DNA of 64,000 nucleotides, taken from the NCBI GenBank assembly GCA_036504855.1, contig DASXUL010000181.1, forward strand, positions 3,614 through 67,613. Direction: 5' to 3'. The DNA is from DASXUL01 sp036504855 (lineage in GTDB: Bacteria; Armatimonadota; DTGP01; JAKQQT01). Shown piece by piece: positions 34,807 to 43,322 of this stretch (position 1 is the stretch's first letter; every line of letters starts with the position of its first letter). The notes under the pieces were generated by a model. That model did no database searches. It had not been told where the DNA came from and saw nothing but the letters and a program-made list of their open reading frames with translations. Made by a program: the position numbers and the translations under genes.

Positions 34807-35988
34807 GGGAAGCCCAAATTCCCTCCCCGCGCGGTACATCGCTTCGGTATTCTCCAGCGGCGTTCCGGGCGCGAGGTTGTTCCCCTCGCGCAGGATGAAC
34901 ATGCCGCCCTCCAGGATGCCGGACTGCAGGATGCGGGCCGTTTCCTGATAGACCTCGTCGGGCGATGAAGACCGCAGGAGTTCCACGTGCGGGCCGCCCT
35001 GGATCGCGGCGCCGGGCCCCAGGGCCTTTCGCAACGCGCCGAAGTCCACCGGGAAACCGGTGTCGAAGGTCTGGATGTTCAGTTCGCGCTGCAAGGTCGG
35101 GAAGTGGCGCGTCGCGTCGCCGCAACAGTGGATGGAGCGCGGCCCCGGCGTGCCGAAATGGTTGTAGATGCGGGCGAGGTGCGGCAGGATGGCGGCCTTG
35201 AACATCGGCACGGAGATCATGGCGATGCTGTCATCCATGCCCCCCACGCCCTCCTCCGGGATCGGCACGCCGCACCGCCGGCGCCACGTCTCCATACGCT
35301 GGATCGTTGCGTCGGCTAGGAACGTGAGGATCGCTTCCAGGCGTTCCGGCTCCGCGGCCATCGCCATGCAGGTCCAGTCCGGCCCGAACAGCGCGCAGGC
35401 CAGGGTCATAGGGCCGTTGTAGCCGCAACCGTACCAGGGCGGCAGGACCTCGATGGGGCGGCCCAGGTAGGTTTCGTTGGCGGCCCGCTCCACGAAGCGC
35501 TCGTGATACTCCAGCCCGCGCGCCAGGATGCCGCCGTAGGGATCGGGGATTCCGGCCTCCATCACGCGCTCCGGGCGGTCTCCAAAGAAGGGCCGGGTGT
35601 CCGGCACGTTGCCTTCAATGTACTCCACGGGGCAACCGAACCAGGCGGGCTCCCAGTAATTCTGGAAGTCCACGCTCACTTGCCAGCGATCGGGGAGCCC
35701 GAGGCCAAGCTCCGCGTCCTGGAGGATATTGAAGCCGCGCCAGCGCTGGAAGCGCAACTGCGCGTCGAACATCGCGTCCGGGTCTTCCGTGTAGGCGCGG
35801 AAGGTGAGCCCCCCCGGGTTGGCGTCCGGGTGTTCCATGAAGAAACGCGTGGTGGTTCCCACGATGACCGGCGTGCGCGTGGGGCGGCCGGCGCGGAAGG
35901 CGGCCCAGGCCGCCTTCGCGTCTTCGTTGTGGGCGGCGAAGTCCAGGTCCGCCAGCCGGTCTCCGGCCCGCGCTCCAGGTTGCATCAT
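34798..35988 (-). CDS. URO-D superfamily methyltransferase-like protein 4 (HxC type, tandem paralogue)
   Basis: 396 residues; the ATG at 35988 overlaps the stop of the next gene (ATGA). It shares blocks throughout with that gene: RPTRTP, LRFQRW, ERVMEAGIPDPYGG, CMAMAAEPERL, FDTGFPVDF, IQGGPHV and REGNNLAPGTP. The metal-site strand is SIHCCGDATRHF (HxC). It opens differently from the MTSRER group, without that start motif. The two genes are a tandem duplication that has diverged in substrate-pocket regions. Its C-terminal four residues fall in a palindromic repeat, so the original end may have been longer. Confidence 0.85.
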   Translation of the reverse strand: MMQPGARAGDRLADLDFAAHNEDAKAAWAAFRAGRPTRTPVIVGTTTRFFMEHPDANPGGLTFRAYTEDPDAMFDAQLRFQRWRGFNILQDAELGLGLPDRWQVSVDFQNYWEPAWFGCPVEYIEGNVPDTRPFFGDRPERVMEAGIPDPYGGILARGLEYHERFVERAANETYLGRPIEVLPPWYGCGYNGPMTLACALFGPDWTCMAMAAEPERLEAILTFLADATIQRMETWRRRCGVPIPEEGVGGMDDSIAMISVPMFKAAILPHLARIYNHFGTPGPRSIHCCGDATRHFPTLQRELNIQTFDTGFPVDFGALRKALGPGAAIQGGPHVELLRSSSPDEVYQETARILQSGILEGGMFILREGNNLAPGTPLENTEAMYRAGREFGLPHQ

Positions 35989-37199
35989 AGGGGGTGCTCG
36001 TCCAGCCACTTGAGGACGCCCGCGGGATCCTGTCCGGCGCCCAGCGCGCGGCGCCGGCAGGCGCCGTACATGGCTTCCGTATTCGCGATAGGGGTTTCCG
36101 GCGCCAGGTTGTTCCCCTCGCGCAGCACGAACTGGCCGCCTTCGAGGATGCCGCTATCCAGGATGCGCTCCGTCTCTATGCGTACCGCCGCGGGCGTTTC
36201 ATAACGCAGCACGTCCACGTGCGGGCCGCCCTGGATGCGCACGTTCGGCCCCACCTGCTCGCGCACCCATGCGAAATCCACCGGGAACCCGGTGTCGAAC
36301 ATCACGATTCCCAGTTCCTCGCACATGGTCTTGAAGTGGCGCGTGGCGTTGCCGCAGAGGTGGATGCCGCGTCCCTTTGGCGTGGCCACCGCGTCGTACA
36401 CCCGCTTGTGGTACGGCAGAACGTGCTCTCGATACATCGCCACGCCGATCAGAGCCACGGAGTCGTCCGCGTAGCACCAGTTGTCCAACTGGAGCGATAT
36501 CCCGTACCGGCGCCGCCAGGAGTGCAGACGGTGGATCGTCGCCTCCGTGAGGAACTCGAACAGGGCGTGCAGGCGCTCCGGTTCCGCCGCCATGGCCATG
36601 CACACGAAGTTCGGGCCGAAGAGGTTGCAGGCGACCGTCATCACCCCGTCGGAGCCCCATCCCCATCCCGGCATCTGGGGCTCGATGGGGCGGCCCAGGT
36701 ACTCGCGGCCGCGGGCCAGTTCCATGTAGCGCTCGTAGTATTCTAGCCCCAGCGCGAGCGTTCCCCCGAACGGGTCCGGTATGCCGCCTTCCATCACGCG
36801 CTCCGGGCAGTCTTCGAAGCCGGCGGTGGTGCAGGGGACCTGACCCTCCGGGTAATGGATCGGGCAGCCCAGCCAGGCCGCCTCGTAGGTGTTCTGGAAG
36901 TCCGGCGATATCCGCCAGGCATCCGGCAGGCCCAGCGGGGCGTCCTGGAGCATGTTGAAGCGCATCCACCGCTGGAAGCGGAGTTGCGACTCAAACATGA
37001 AATCCGGGCTCTCCATGTAGCGCCGCCAGTCCGGCCCGTCGGGCGAGGCGGCGAGGTTCATCAGCATGAAGCGCGTATTGGCGCCGAGCACAGACGGCGT
37101 GCGCGTGGGGCGGCCGGCATCCAGCGCGGCCCACGCCGCCCGAACCTCCGCGTTATGCTCTTCGAAAGGAAATCCCTGCAAGCGGTCTGGTTGTGGCAT
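35985..37199 (-). CDS. URO-D superfamily methyltransferase-like protein 5 (HxC type, tandem paralogue)
   Basis: 404 residues, ATG with GAGGA upstream. It is the sister of the downstream gene at 34798. The metal-site strand is GIHLCGNATRHF, with FDTGFPVDF, IQGGPHVDVL and REGNNLAPETP. A further about 20 residues at the C-terminus (VLKWLDEHPL) are absent from its sister, whose end lies in a repeat. A role as one of several methyltransferases feeding or draining the shared corrinoid protein is inferred from context only. Confidence 0.85.
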   Translation of the reverse strand: MPQPDRLQGFPFEEHNAEVRAAWAALDAGRPTRTPSVLGANTRFMLMNLAASPDGPDWRRYMESPDFMFESQLRFQRWMRFNMLQDAPLGLPDAWRISPDFQNTYEAAWLGCPIHYPEGQVPCTTAGFEDCPERVMEGGIPDPFGGTLALGLEYYERYMELARGREYLGRPIEPQMPGWGWGSDGVMTVACNLFGPNFVCMAMAAEPERLHALFEFLTEATIHRLHSWRRRYGISLQLDNWCYADDSVALIGVAMYREHVLPYHKRVYDAVATPKGRGIHLCGNATRHFKTMCEELGIVMFDTGFPVDFAWVREQVGPNVRIQGGPHVDVLRYETPAAVRIETERILDSGILEGGQFVLREGNNLAPETPIANTEAMYGACRRRALGAGQDPAGVLKWLDEHPL

Positions 37200-37224
37200 G
37201 GTTCTGAATCCTCACGGGCCGGTT

Positions 37225-38178
37225 TCAGGCGGCCGAGGTATGACCGCGGCTCCATTCGTCGCGCACGGCGAGCATGCGGCAGTACGCCTCCATGGGCATA
37301 CCCTGGAACACGCAGTTGCTGGAGGTGAAGCAATAGCCGGTGCCGTTGAGCGGGCCGTGCTCCAGGCAGTAGCGGGCGCTCTCTTCGATCTCGTCCGGCG
37401 TGCCGGACTGGAGCTTCGAGCAATCCACGTTCCCGAACAGGCACACGCGGTCGCCCACGAATTCGCGCACCTTGGCGATGTCCATGCCGGCCATGGGGTC
37501 GATGGAATGCAGGCCGTCGATGCCCGTTTCCACGAGTTGATCCATAATCGGCCAGAGGTTGCCATCCGTGTGTTTCACGGCGAAGCCGCCGCAATCGTGG
37601 ATCACATCCACCTGACGGCGCAGGAACGGGGTGATGAACTGGCGGAACATGCGCGGCGAGAGGAATGGCCCGCTGTTGAAGCAATAGTCCGCCGTCATGA
37701 ACACGATTTCGGCGCCGGCGCCGAGCAGCGTGCGGTAGTTGGCGCACATCGCCTTGCAGCGGTCTTCCTGGACGGCCACCAGGCTGTCTGGGTCGTCCGC
37801 CATGCGAAACGAGACCTCCGCGATCTCGGACCCGGCCGGGATCGACATCGTGCCGTCGGCCAGCACGCTCAGCATGAAGCGCCGGCCGGACAGTTCGCGG
37901 ATGATGCCAAACGACTCGCACTGCGCGTCCACCGGCAGCCAGTGCAGCCCCGTGATGATGCTGTAATCGAAATGCTCGGCCACGCGGATCCAGAGCTTCG
38001 CATTCGCCACCAGGGCGTCGCGGCGCTTGTGCTTGGGCACGTTGTCGTAATCGCCCCACATCAGAGCGCGCTGGCCGAAGAGCTCTTCGGAAAGCTGGAA
38101 CTCGAGTTCCATGTGCGGCACGGGGCCGTCGTAGGGTTCGAACCGCAGCGCGGCGATCATCCTCTCGCGGGGCGTCAT
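37225..38178 (-). CDS. URO-D superfamily methyltransferase-like protein 6 (HxD type, tandem paralogue)
   Basis: 317 residues. Its ATG shares one base with the TGA of the upstream gene. It opens MTPRERMIAALRFEPYDG. The metal-site strand is AVKHTDGN (HxD instead of HxC). HSIDPMAGMDIAKVR and FGNVDCSKLQSGTP follow, and FTSSNCVFQG supplies a Cys where MtaA-like enzymes place their third zinc ligand. About 60% of its residues look shared with the gene at 38178, so this is the second tandem pair of the cluster. Confidence 0.85.
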   Translation of the reverse strand: MTPRERMIAALRFEPYDGPVPHMELEFQLSEELFGQRALMWGDYDNVPKHKRRDALVANAKLWIRVAEHFDYSIITGLHWLPVDAQCESFGIIRELSGRRFMLSVLADGTMSIPAGSEIAEVSFRMADDPDSLVAVQEDRCKAMCANYRTLLGAGAEIVFMTADYCFNSGPFLSPRMFRQFITPFLRRQVDVIHDCGGFAVKHTDGNLWPIMDQLVETGIDGLHSIDPMAGMDIAKVREFVGDRVCLFGNVDCSKLQSGTPDEIEESARYCLEHGPLNGTGYCFTSSNCVFQGMPMEAYCRMLAVRDEWSRGHTSAA

Positions 38179-39119
38179 CAGTATCCCTCAATTCGGCGGC
38201 CTGACAGCCGCAACATATGGACGTAGTTCTCAGGCGGAACGCCTTCGAAGATGCAGTTGCTGGACGTATAGACGTAGCCGGTTCCGTTCAGCGGGCCGCG
38301 GTCCAGGCAGTAACGGGCGCTCGCCTCAATCTCCGCGAACGTGCCGTGTTGCAGCCGGGAGCAGTCCACGTTGCCGAACAGGCATAGGCGGTCGCCCACG
38401 CGGGCGCGCACCTTGGCGATGTCCATGCCGGCCATGGGGTCGATGGACTGCAGCCCGTCGAGGCCCCAGGTCATCATCTCGTCGAGCAGCATGGTCAGGT
38501 CTCCATCGGAGTGCTGCACGGCGAAGGCTCCGCCCTCATGGATGGCCTGAACGCACCGCTTCGCGAAGGGCGAGATGTACTTGCGGAACATCGCCGGCGA
38601 GAAGAACGGGCCCTGGTTGTAGGCGTAGTCGGTCAGCAGGAACACCAGCTCGGCGCCGCCCTGCGTGAGGGCGCGGATGTCCGCCTCGGCCCGCGCGCAG
38701 AGCGCCTCCATGTCCGCCATGAACCCGTCCGGGTCCTCGGCCATTTTGGTGATCAGCGGGCCGATCTCGTCGCTGCTGGGGATGCCCTGGGTGCCGGTGA
38801 GCCCGGTGGTCAGCAGGAAGCGGTCTCCGGCGATCTCGCGGATCAGCGCGAACGTTTCAATCTGGGCATCCACCGGCAACCAGTGGATGCCGGTGATGCC
38901 GCTCCAACCCAGCGCTTCGGCGATGCGGACCCAGAGCCGGGCGTTGCGGACCAGCTCGTCGCGCCGCCGATGGACCGGGATGGTCTCATATTGCTGGAAC
39001 CGGATGACCTCTTCGCCGAACATCTCCCGCGCGAGCTGGAACTCCAGCTCAACGTGCGGCACAAGCCCTTCATAGGGCTGGAACCGGAGGGCGGACATGA
39101 GCGTCTCGCGAGGCGTCAC
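38178..39119 (-). CDS. URO-D superfamily methyltransferase-like protein 7 (HxD type, tandem paralogue)
   Basis: 313 residues, opening MTPRETLMSALRFQPYEG. The metal-site strand is AVQHSDGD, then QSIDPMAGMDIAKVR, FGNVDCSRLQHGTF and YTSSNCIFEG. It has the same layout as the next gene, with which it shares one base at the stop/start (TGATG). Such tight coupling implies near-equal production and possibly a hetero-oligomer of the two paralogues. There is one base between its start and the stop of the gene upstream. Confidence 0.85.
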   Translation of the reverse strand: MTPRETLMSALRFQPYEGLVPHVELEFQLAREMFGEEVIRFQQYETIPVHRRRDELVRNARLWVRIAEALGWSGITGIHWLPVDAQIETFALIREIAGDRFLLTTGLTGTQGIPSSDEIGPLITKMAEDPDGFMADMEALCARAEADIRALTQGGAELVFLLTDYAYNQGPFFSPAMFRKYISPFAKRCVQAIHEGGAFAVQHSDGDLTMLLDEMMTWGLDGLQSIDPMAGMDIAKVRARVGDRLCLFGNVDCSRLQHGTFAEIEASARYCLDRGPLNGTGYVYTSSNCIFEGVPPENYVHMLRLSGRRIEGY

Positions 39120-39120
39120 G

Positions 39121-40215
39121 TTATTCCCATCCCGTCTGGCGGAGCAGCGCGTGCGCTTCGGCCTCTGTCTGGCATTTCGTCATCACAAACATGCCGTCCG
39201 GCCCCACCGCGTCCAGCAGGGGCATCACTTCCTCGGGCTCCACGAACACCGCCTGAACCGCCTTACCGCCATCCTTGATGCGCTTGTAGAGGTCGTACCA
39301 CATCGGGTGACCGCCCCACGGTTGGCCGTAGCGAGGCGTGAACTCAACGGCGTTAACGTACGGCATGGAGAGCACGTTGTCCAGGTTCGGCAGCGCCTCG
39401 GGGCCGTCCACGTGAAAGAGCACGTTGTCCAGCGAGGCGGCGAGTTCCGCCATGGGCTCCATCACGAACTCTCGGAACATCGCCGGGCTGATCATCACCA
39501 TGAAGTCGCATTCGATCTTCATGGTCTTGCCCGGCCCCCAGATGTCGAAGCAGGTGGTGCACGATCCGCCCCACGGATCCATGACCTTCGGCGTGAGCAG
39601 GTCCATGCACGCGGAATGCGCATGGTTGATCTCGCGCAACGACTTCTGTACCCAGTCGGGCCGCTCGATGAGGTCCCAGACCAGCGGTTGGGCGCCGCGG
39701 AGCTGCTGGAGGGTATCCAGGTTCTCGATGATGTCCGGGTATCCCACCAGGAAGCGGCCGGGGGCTGCCTCGCGGGCGGCGTCCAGGATGGCGTTGTAGG
39801 CGCGCCAGGAATCCGTTTCGGTGGTGAACCGGATAGGCGGAGCGGAGTCGGGGTCGTCAATGATCGGTTTCGACCAGACGGTGTCCACGTCAAGGACCGG
39901 TTTCGCCCCGAGGAATAGGCCCAGCGTCCCCGGCCCGATGTCCGCGTTGAACATGGGAGCGGCCACGCCGCCGAAAAAGGTGGTGGAGAGGCGGTGGAGC
40001 TCTCTCTGCAGGCGGTGCTCCACGCTCAGCCAGTGGGTCTCGAAATCCGGCGCGGGGGACGGCGCGGGGAACGGTTCCCACGGCTCATCCTTGGGCGCGG
40101 TAACGTGCAGAGCCAGGCCATCGCCATTCCACCAGCGCGCCATCGCGGCGCGGGCTTCCGGCCAATCGACCTTCCAGATGGACGGCTCGCACGCCGTTGT
40201 GGGAGCTTTGTTCAT
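39121..40215 (-). CDS. URO-D-like protein 8 (HxD type, divergent)
   Basis: 364 residues. It lacks the MTSRER opening and begins with an N-terminal segment (WPEARAAMARWWNGDG) that fits a more distant URO-D/MetE-like subfamily. The metal-site strand is LFHVDGPE, with MTKCQTEAEA near the C-terminus. Many tryptophans and an SCTTCFDIWGPG loop set it apart. It has no visible Shine-Dalgarno sequence; the bases before its ATG are C-rich. It follows the corrinoid protein gene after a 79-base gap with a strong hairpin, so its expression may be set apart from that of the corrinoid protein. Confidence 0.8.
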   Translation of the reverse strand: MNKAPTTACEPSIWKVDWPEARAAMARWWNGDGLALHVTAPKDEPWEPFPAPSPAPDFETHWLSVEHRLQRELHRLSTTFFGGVAAPMFNADIGPGTLGLFLGAKPVLDVDTVWSKPIIDDPDSAPPIRFTTETDSWRAYNAILDAAREAAPGRFLVGYPDIIENLDTLQQLRGAQPLVWDLIERPDWVQKSLREINHAHSACMDLLTPKVMDPWGGSCTTCFDIWGPGKTMKIECDFMVMISPAMFREFVMEPMAELAASLDNVLFHVDGPEALPNLDNVLSMPYVNAVEFTPRYGQPWGGHPMWYDLYKRIKDGGKAVQAVFVEPEEVMPLLDAVGPDGMFVMTKCQTEAEAHALLRQTGWE

Positions 40216-40237
40216 GGGAGGCGGGGGAGGGAGCGAA

Positions 40238-40285
40238 GGAGGATGAACGATGAGCGCCGGAGCGGGCTCTCATCGTTCATCCTCC
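40238..40285 (-). terminator. Perfect 17-base inverted repeat between corrinoid gene and methyltransferase genes
   Basis: Arms 40238-40254 and 40269-40285 pair perfectly around a 14-base loop in the only sizeable gap of this part of the operon. No T-run follows. Likely roles are partial termination, an RNA-processing or stabilising structure, or a protein site. It would let the corrinoid protein be made in excess over the downstream enzymes. Confidence 0.6.
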
Positions 40286-40294
40286 ATGCCGATA

Positions 40295-40924
40295 TTACTC
40301 GACCAGAGTCCGGGCGACGCGCACGGCGCCGCTGGCGGTGTCGCTGAACCCGTCCGCGCCGATTTCGTCCGCGAACTTCTGCGTAACGGGGGCGCCGCCG
40401 ACGATGATCTTCACGCTCCCGCGCACGCCGGCGCCGTCCAGAGCGTCGATGGTGGCCTTCATGCCCGGCATGGTGGTGGTGAGGAGCGCGGAGAGGGCAA
40501 CCACCTTGGCGCCCTGGTCCTTCACGGCAGCCACGAACTTCTCGGGGGAGACGTCAACGCCAAGGTCGATCACTTCGAAGCCGCCGCCTTCCAGCATCGC
40601 GGCCACCAGGTTCTTGCCGATGTCGTGCAGGTCGCCCCGCACAGTTCCAATCGCAACGCGGCCGACGGGCTTGGCGCCCTGTTCGGCCAGCAGCGGACGG
40701 ATCAGCATCAGCGCGCCCTTCATCGCCCGGGCGGCGATGAGCAGTTCCGGAACGAAGTACTCGTTGCTTTCGAAACGACGACCCACTTCGTCCATGGCGG
40801 GAATCAGGTAATCGCTGAGCAGGACCTGGGGGTCCACCTTCTCGGCGAGGGCTTGCTCCGTGAGTGTGCGCGTCGTGGGGGCGTCACCCTCCAGCACGGC
40901 TTCATAGAGCGGTTGCAGGTTCAC
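40295..40924 (-). CDS. Corrinoid (B12-binding) protein, MtbC/MttC/MtmC type
   Basis: 209 residues from GTG with AAAGGAA upstream. An N-terminal four-helix cap (about 1-85: YLIPAMDEVGRRFE, YFVPELLIAARAM) is followed by a Rossmann B12 domain. The cobalt-ligating His100 lies in GDLHDIGKN, with LGVDVSPEKFV, ALSALLTTTM and GGAPVT as base-off/His-on contacts. This is the methyl carrier of corrinoid-dependent methyltransferase systems. It is the only such protein in the window and heads the methyltransferase genes. An ATP-dependent reactivator (RamA type) is not seen here. Confidence 0.95.
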   Translation of the reverse strand: MNLQPLYEAVLEGDAPTTRTLTEQALAEKVDPQVLLSDYLIPAMDEVGRRFESNEYFVPELLIAARAMKGALMLIRPLLAEQGAKPVGRVAIGTVRGDLHDIGKNLVAAMLEGGGFEVIDLGVDVSPEKFVAAVKDQGAKVVALSALLTTTMPGMKATIDALDGAGVRGSVKIIVGGAPVTQKFADEIGADGFSDTASGAVRVARTLVE

Positions 40925-41109
40925 GGTGGGTTCCTTTCACTAGCCTTCGGCCGTCGCCAAACGGCGGTCCGCCGGAATGCAATCCGGCACGATGGTCGGG
41001 GCCACGCCCCATGACAACATGACCGCCAGGGCCTCCCTCAGACAACCCGGCGTCGCGGGCCCGTAAGCCGGGCCCGGCGCCGGGATCGCCGAGGAGGCGG
41101 CTCCCTCCG

Positions 41110-41373
41110 TTAGTCGCGCGGGAAACGTTCCGGATGCAGATCCGCGGCGCGAGACAGCAGCACTTCCATCTCCTCGCGCGGGTAGGCGTCTTCCACCGCG
41201 TCCACGGGGCAGTTCGCCGCGCACTGGGACGTCTCGAACATTCCGGCGCACTCCGTGCACTTGGTGGGGTCGATCACCATCACGTCGTCCGCCATGCTGA
41301 TGCCTTCGTTCGGGCATTCCACCACACACGCTTCACACTGAATACAAAGATCGGGATTAATCGTTTTTGCCAT
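41110..41373 (-). CDS. 2[4Fe-4S] ferredoxin, YfhL type
   Basis: 87 residues from ATG 41373, with GGAGG upstream; the frame upstream is not ferredoxin-like. Cluster 1 cysteines are in CIQCEACVVECP. Cluster 2 has an extended spacing between its second and third cysteines (CTECAG, then CAANCP), as in YfhL/Alvin-type ferredoxins of low potential. It opens the minus-strand cluster, 185 bases before the corrinoid gene. It is a good candidate electron donor for reducing inactive Co(II) corrinoid back to Co(I). A general ferredoxin role cannot be excluded. Confidence 0.9.
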   Translation of the reverse strand: MAKTINPDLCIQCEACVVECPNEGISMADDVMVIDPTKCTECAGMFETSQCAANCPVDAVEDAYPREEMEVLLSRAADLHPERFPRD

Positions 41374-41663
41374 CGTCGGAGCCTCCTCGCTCCTGCCTTG
41401 GGGGCCGGACTCAGCGAACTGCCCGTTCACCCCTCTCTAGAATAAAGCTACCGCCAATCATTAGGGAACCGGGAAAATGGTCACATCAAATGCGACATCG
41501 GTACTACTTTCGCGGGGGAGGACGCCCTTCCCCCCCTGCGCCCGGGGCGGATGCCGGTCAAGCATTCCGTGCGGGCGCCGATATGTAGGCGTGGCTCGCG
41601 GCGCCTCGTGAGCCCGGCCGCCCGTTGCACTGAATGTCCCAAATTGTTCGGAAGAGGTAAGCC

Positions 41664-43151
41664 GTGGCGAGACAGGCCGTTGTCCCGACGCTCGTTGAGC
41701 GCCCGTTCGAGATTGAGGAGCTGTTCTTCTCAACCACCGACAAGAAGGCGGTTATCCGCAGCGGCAACGGGGTCTTTGCCCGCGTCAGCGGCTACACCAG
41801 GGCCGAAGACCTAATCGGCAAACCGCACAACATCATCCGCCACCCGGATATGCCGCGTTCGGTATTCCGCGTCTTCTGGGATTTCCTGGAAGCCGGGGAG
41901 CCCGTTGCGGCGTACGTGAAGAACATGGCCGCGGACGGCGGGTTCTACTGGGTGATGGCCCTCGTGATTCCCACAGAGGCCGGCTACCTCTCCATCCGCT
42001 TCAAGCCGTCCAGCCCCACTCTGAACCAGATTCAGGCGATCTACTCTCGCGTGCGGGCCATCGAACTCCAGCACGACGCCGACAACGAGGATCGCAAGCT
42101 AGGCATGGAACTGGGGGTTTCGGCGCTGCAGGACGCGATCCGCGAGCTTGGCTTCAGCGGCTACGACGCCCTCATGCAGACGGCGCTGGCGCGGGAGATG
42201 TCCAGCCGGGACGCGATCCTGAAGGCGCGAGCATCGGCCGGCGCTGCTATGGCCGTCCGCCGGGGTTCCACACAATCAGTGACCGCCGCCGCCAGCGCTC
42301 TGGAGCCGATGCTGGCCCATCTCCGGACCATCGCCCATCATCTGGAAGTCCTTTTCGCGGTGGTGGAAGCGTTCCTCGAGCTGAACGTACGGCTGACCGC
42401 CGAGGCTGCTTTCCTGTGGGAGATTGCCCGCAGCATCCGGCTGTTGTCGCTGAATGCACTCGTGCAGTGCACCCATCTGGGGGAAACCGGCCAGTCCCTT
42501 GCGGTGATCGCGGCCCGCATGGCGAAGCTATCGGCGGAGAGCACGGAAACCATCGGCGAAACGGCGGAGGGCATTCGCGACCTGGTGGCGCTGCTCCGAG
42601 AGGCGGCGTTCATCATCACTTCGGCAAGGCTTCAGGCCGAGATGGCCGTGTTCTTCGTGGAAGAACTGCTCGCAGACCGGCAGACGCCATCCCCGGATAG
42701 CCAGCCCGAAGCGCTTCTGATGCGCACCGAGGACGATCTGGCGCTGTTGGTGGACACCATTTCGGAGAACGCCGCCCGCATCCTTGGGCAACTGCCCACT
42801 GTGAAGCGCCCGGTCTCTGCCCTGACGGCTCAGGCGGACCGTTTGGCCACCTCTCTACGCATGTTGGGGCAGATCCACATCGCGGGCAAGGTTGAGGCCG
42901 CCCGGGCGGACCACACCACGCAGTTCGCCGCTCTCTTCGAGCGCGTGCGCGGACAGGTATCCGACGCCCAGACCGAACTGATCGGCTTCTCGGATGTCAC
43001 CCGCGCCCTGGCGAGCGACATCGCCCGCATAGAGGCCCCCGCCCGGTCCATCCAGGAAGCGATACGAAGCCTGGCTGCTACCCCATCGCGGCGCCTCGTC
43101 GAGACCGTTGCGCCGGCCCGTCTGCCCAAAGGCAGCAGAGTTGCCGCTTGA
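41664..43151 (+). CDS. Soluble Aer-type PAS domain protein with degenerate MCP-like signalling region
   Basis: 495 residues from GTG, GAAGAGG upstream. The N-terminal PAS domain (about 15-125) has the Aer fingerprint GYTRAEDLIGKPHNIIRHPDMP and FYWVMA, which in Aer binds FAD and senses redox state. The remainder is long amphipathic helix. SLNALVQCTHLGETGQSLAVIAARMAKLS resembles the tip of an MCP signalling hairpin but is degenerate. No transmembrane helices are present. It may signal redox state to a CheA partner, or be a scaffold. It diverges from the ferredoxin/corrinoid cluster across a 290-base gap. Confidence 0.8.
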   Translation: MARQAVVPTLVERPFEIEELFFSTTDKKAVIRSGNGVFARVSGYTRAEDLIGKPHNIIRHPDMPRSVFRVFWDFLEAGEPVAAYVKNMAADGGFYWVMALVIPTEAGYLSIRFKPSSPTLNQIQAIYSRVRAIELQHDADNEDRKLGMELGVSALQDAIRELGFSGYDALMQTALAREMSSRDAILKARASAGAAMAVRRGSTQSVTAAASALEPMLAHLRTIAHHLEVLFAVVEAFLELNVRLTAEAAFLWEIARSIRLLSLNALVQCTHLGETGQSLAVIAARMAKLSAESTETIGETAEGIRDLVALLREAAFIITSARLQAEMAVFFVEELLADRQTPSPDSQPEALLMRTEDDLALLVDTISENAARILGQLPTVKRPVSALTAQADRLATSLRMLGQIHIAGKVEAARADHTTQFAALFERVRGQVSDAQTELIGFSDVTRALASDIARIEAPARSIQEAIRSLAATPSRRLVETVAPARLPKGSRVAA

Positions 43152-43322
43152 GATCAGAGTGGCGGAGCGTGAGGACTGGCTGTCCGCTGAGCCCGCTCAC
43201 ATTGAACGGACCGCCAGACGCCGCCGCGTTGCGCGATGACGCCACTCCGACGCAATCCCTGCTGCCAGATTCCGCACCCGATGGACGACTGCTACGGCTG
43301 GCGCGGCCATGCTGTCCGCCGG

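Noticed and set aside
29350..39119. Annotating the URO-D-fold proteins as HemE (uroporphyrinogen decarboxylase)
   Set aside because: They lack the N-terminal Arg-rich porphyrin-binding motif of HemE, are present in eight divergent copies, and sit with corrinoid and homocysteine methyltransferase genes.
41431..41663. Specific promoter boxes for the divergent corrinoid and PAS genes
   Set aside because: The gap is AT-richer than its surroundings but I could not find a -35/-10 pair with acceptable spacing.
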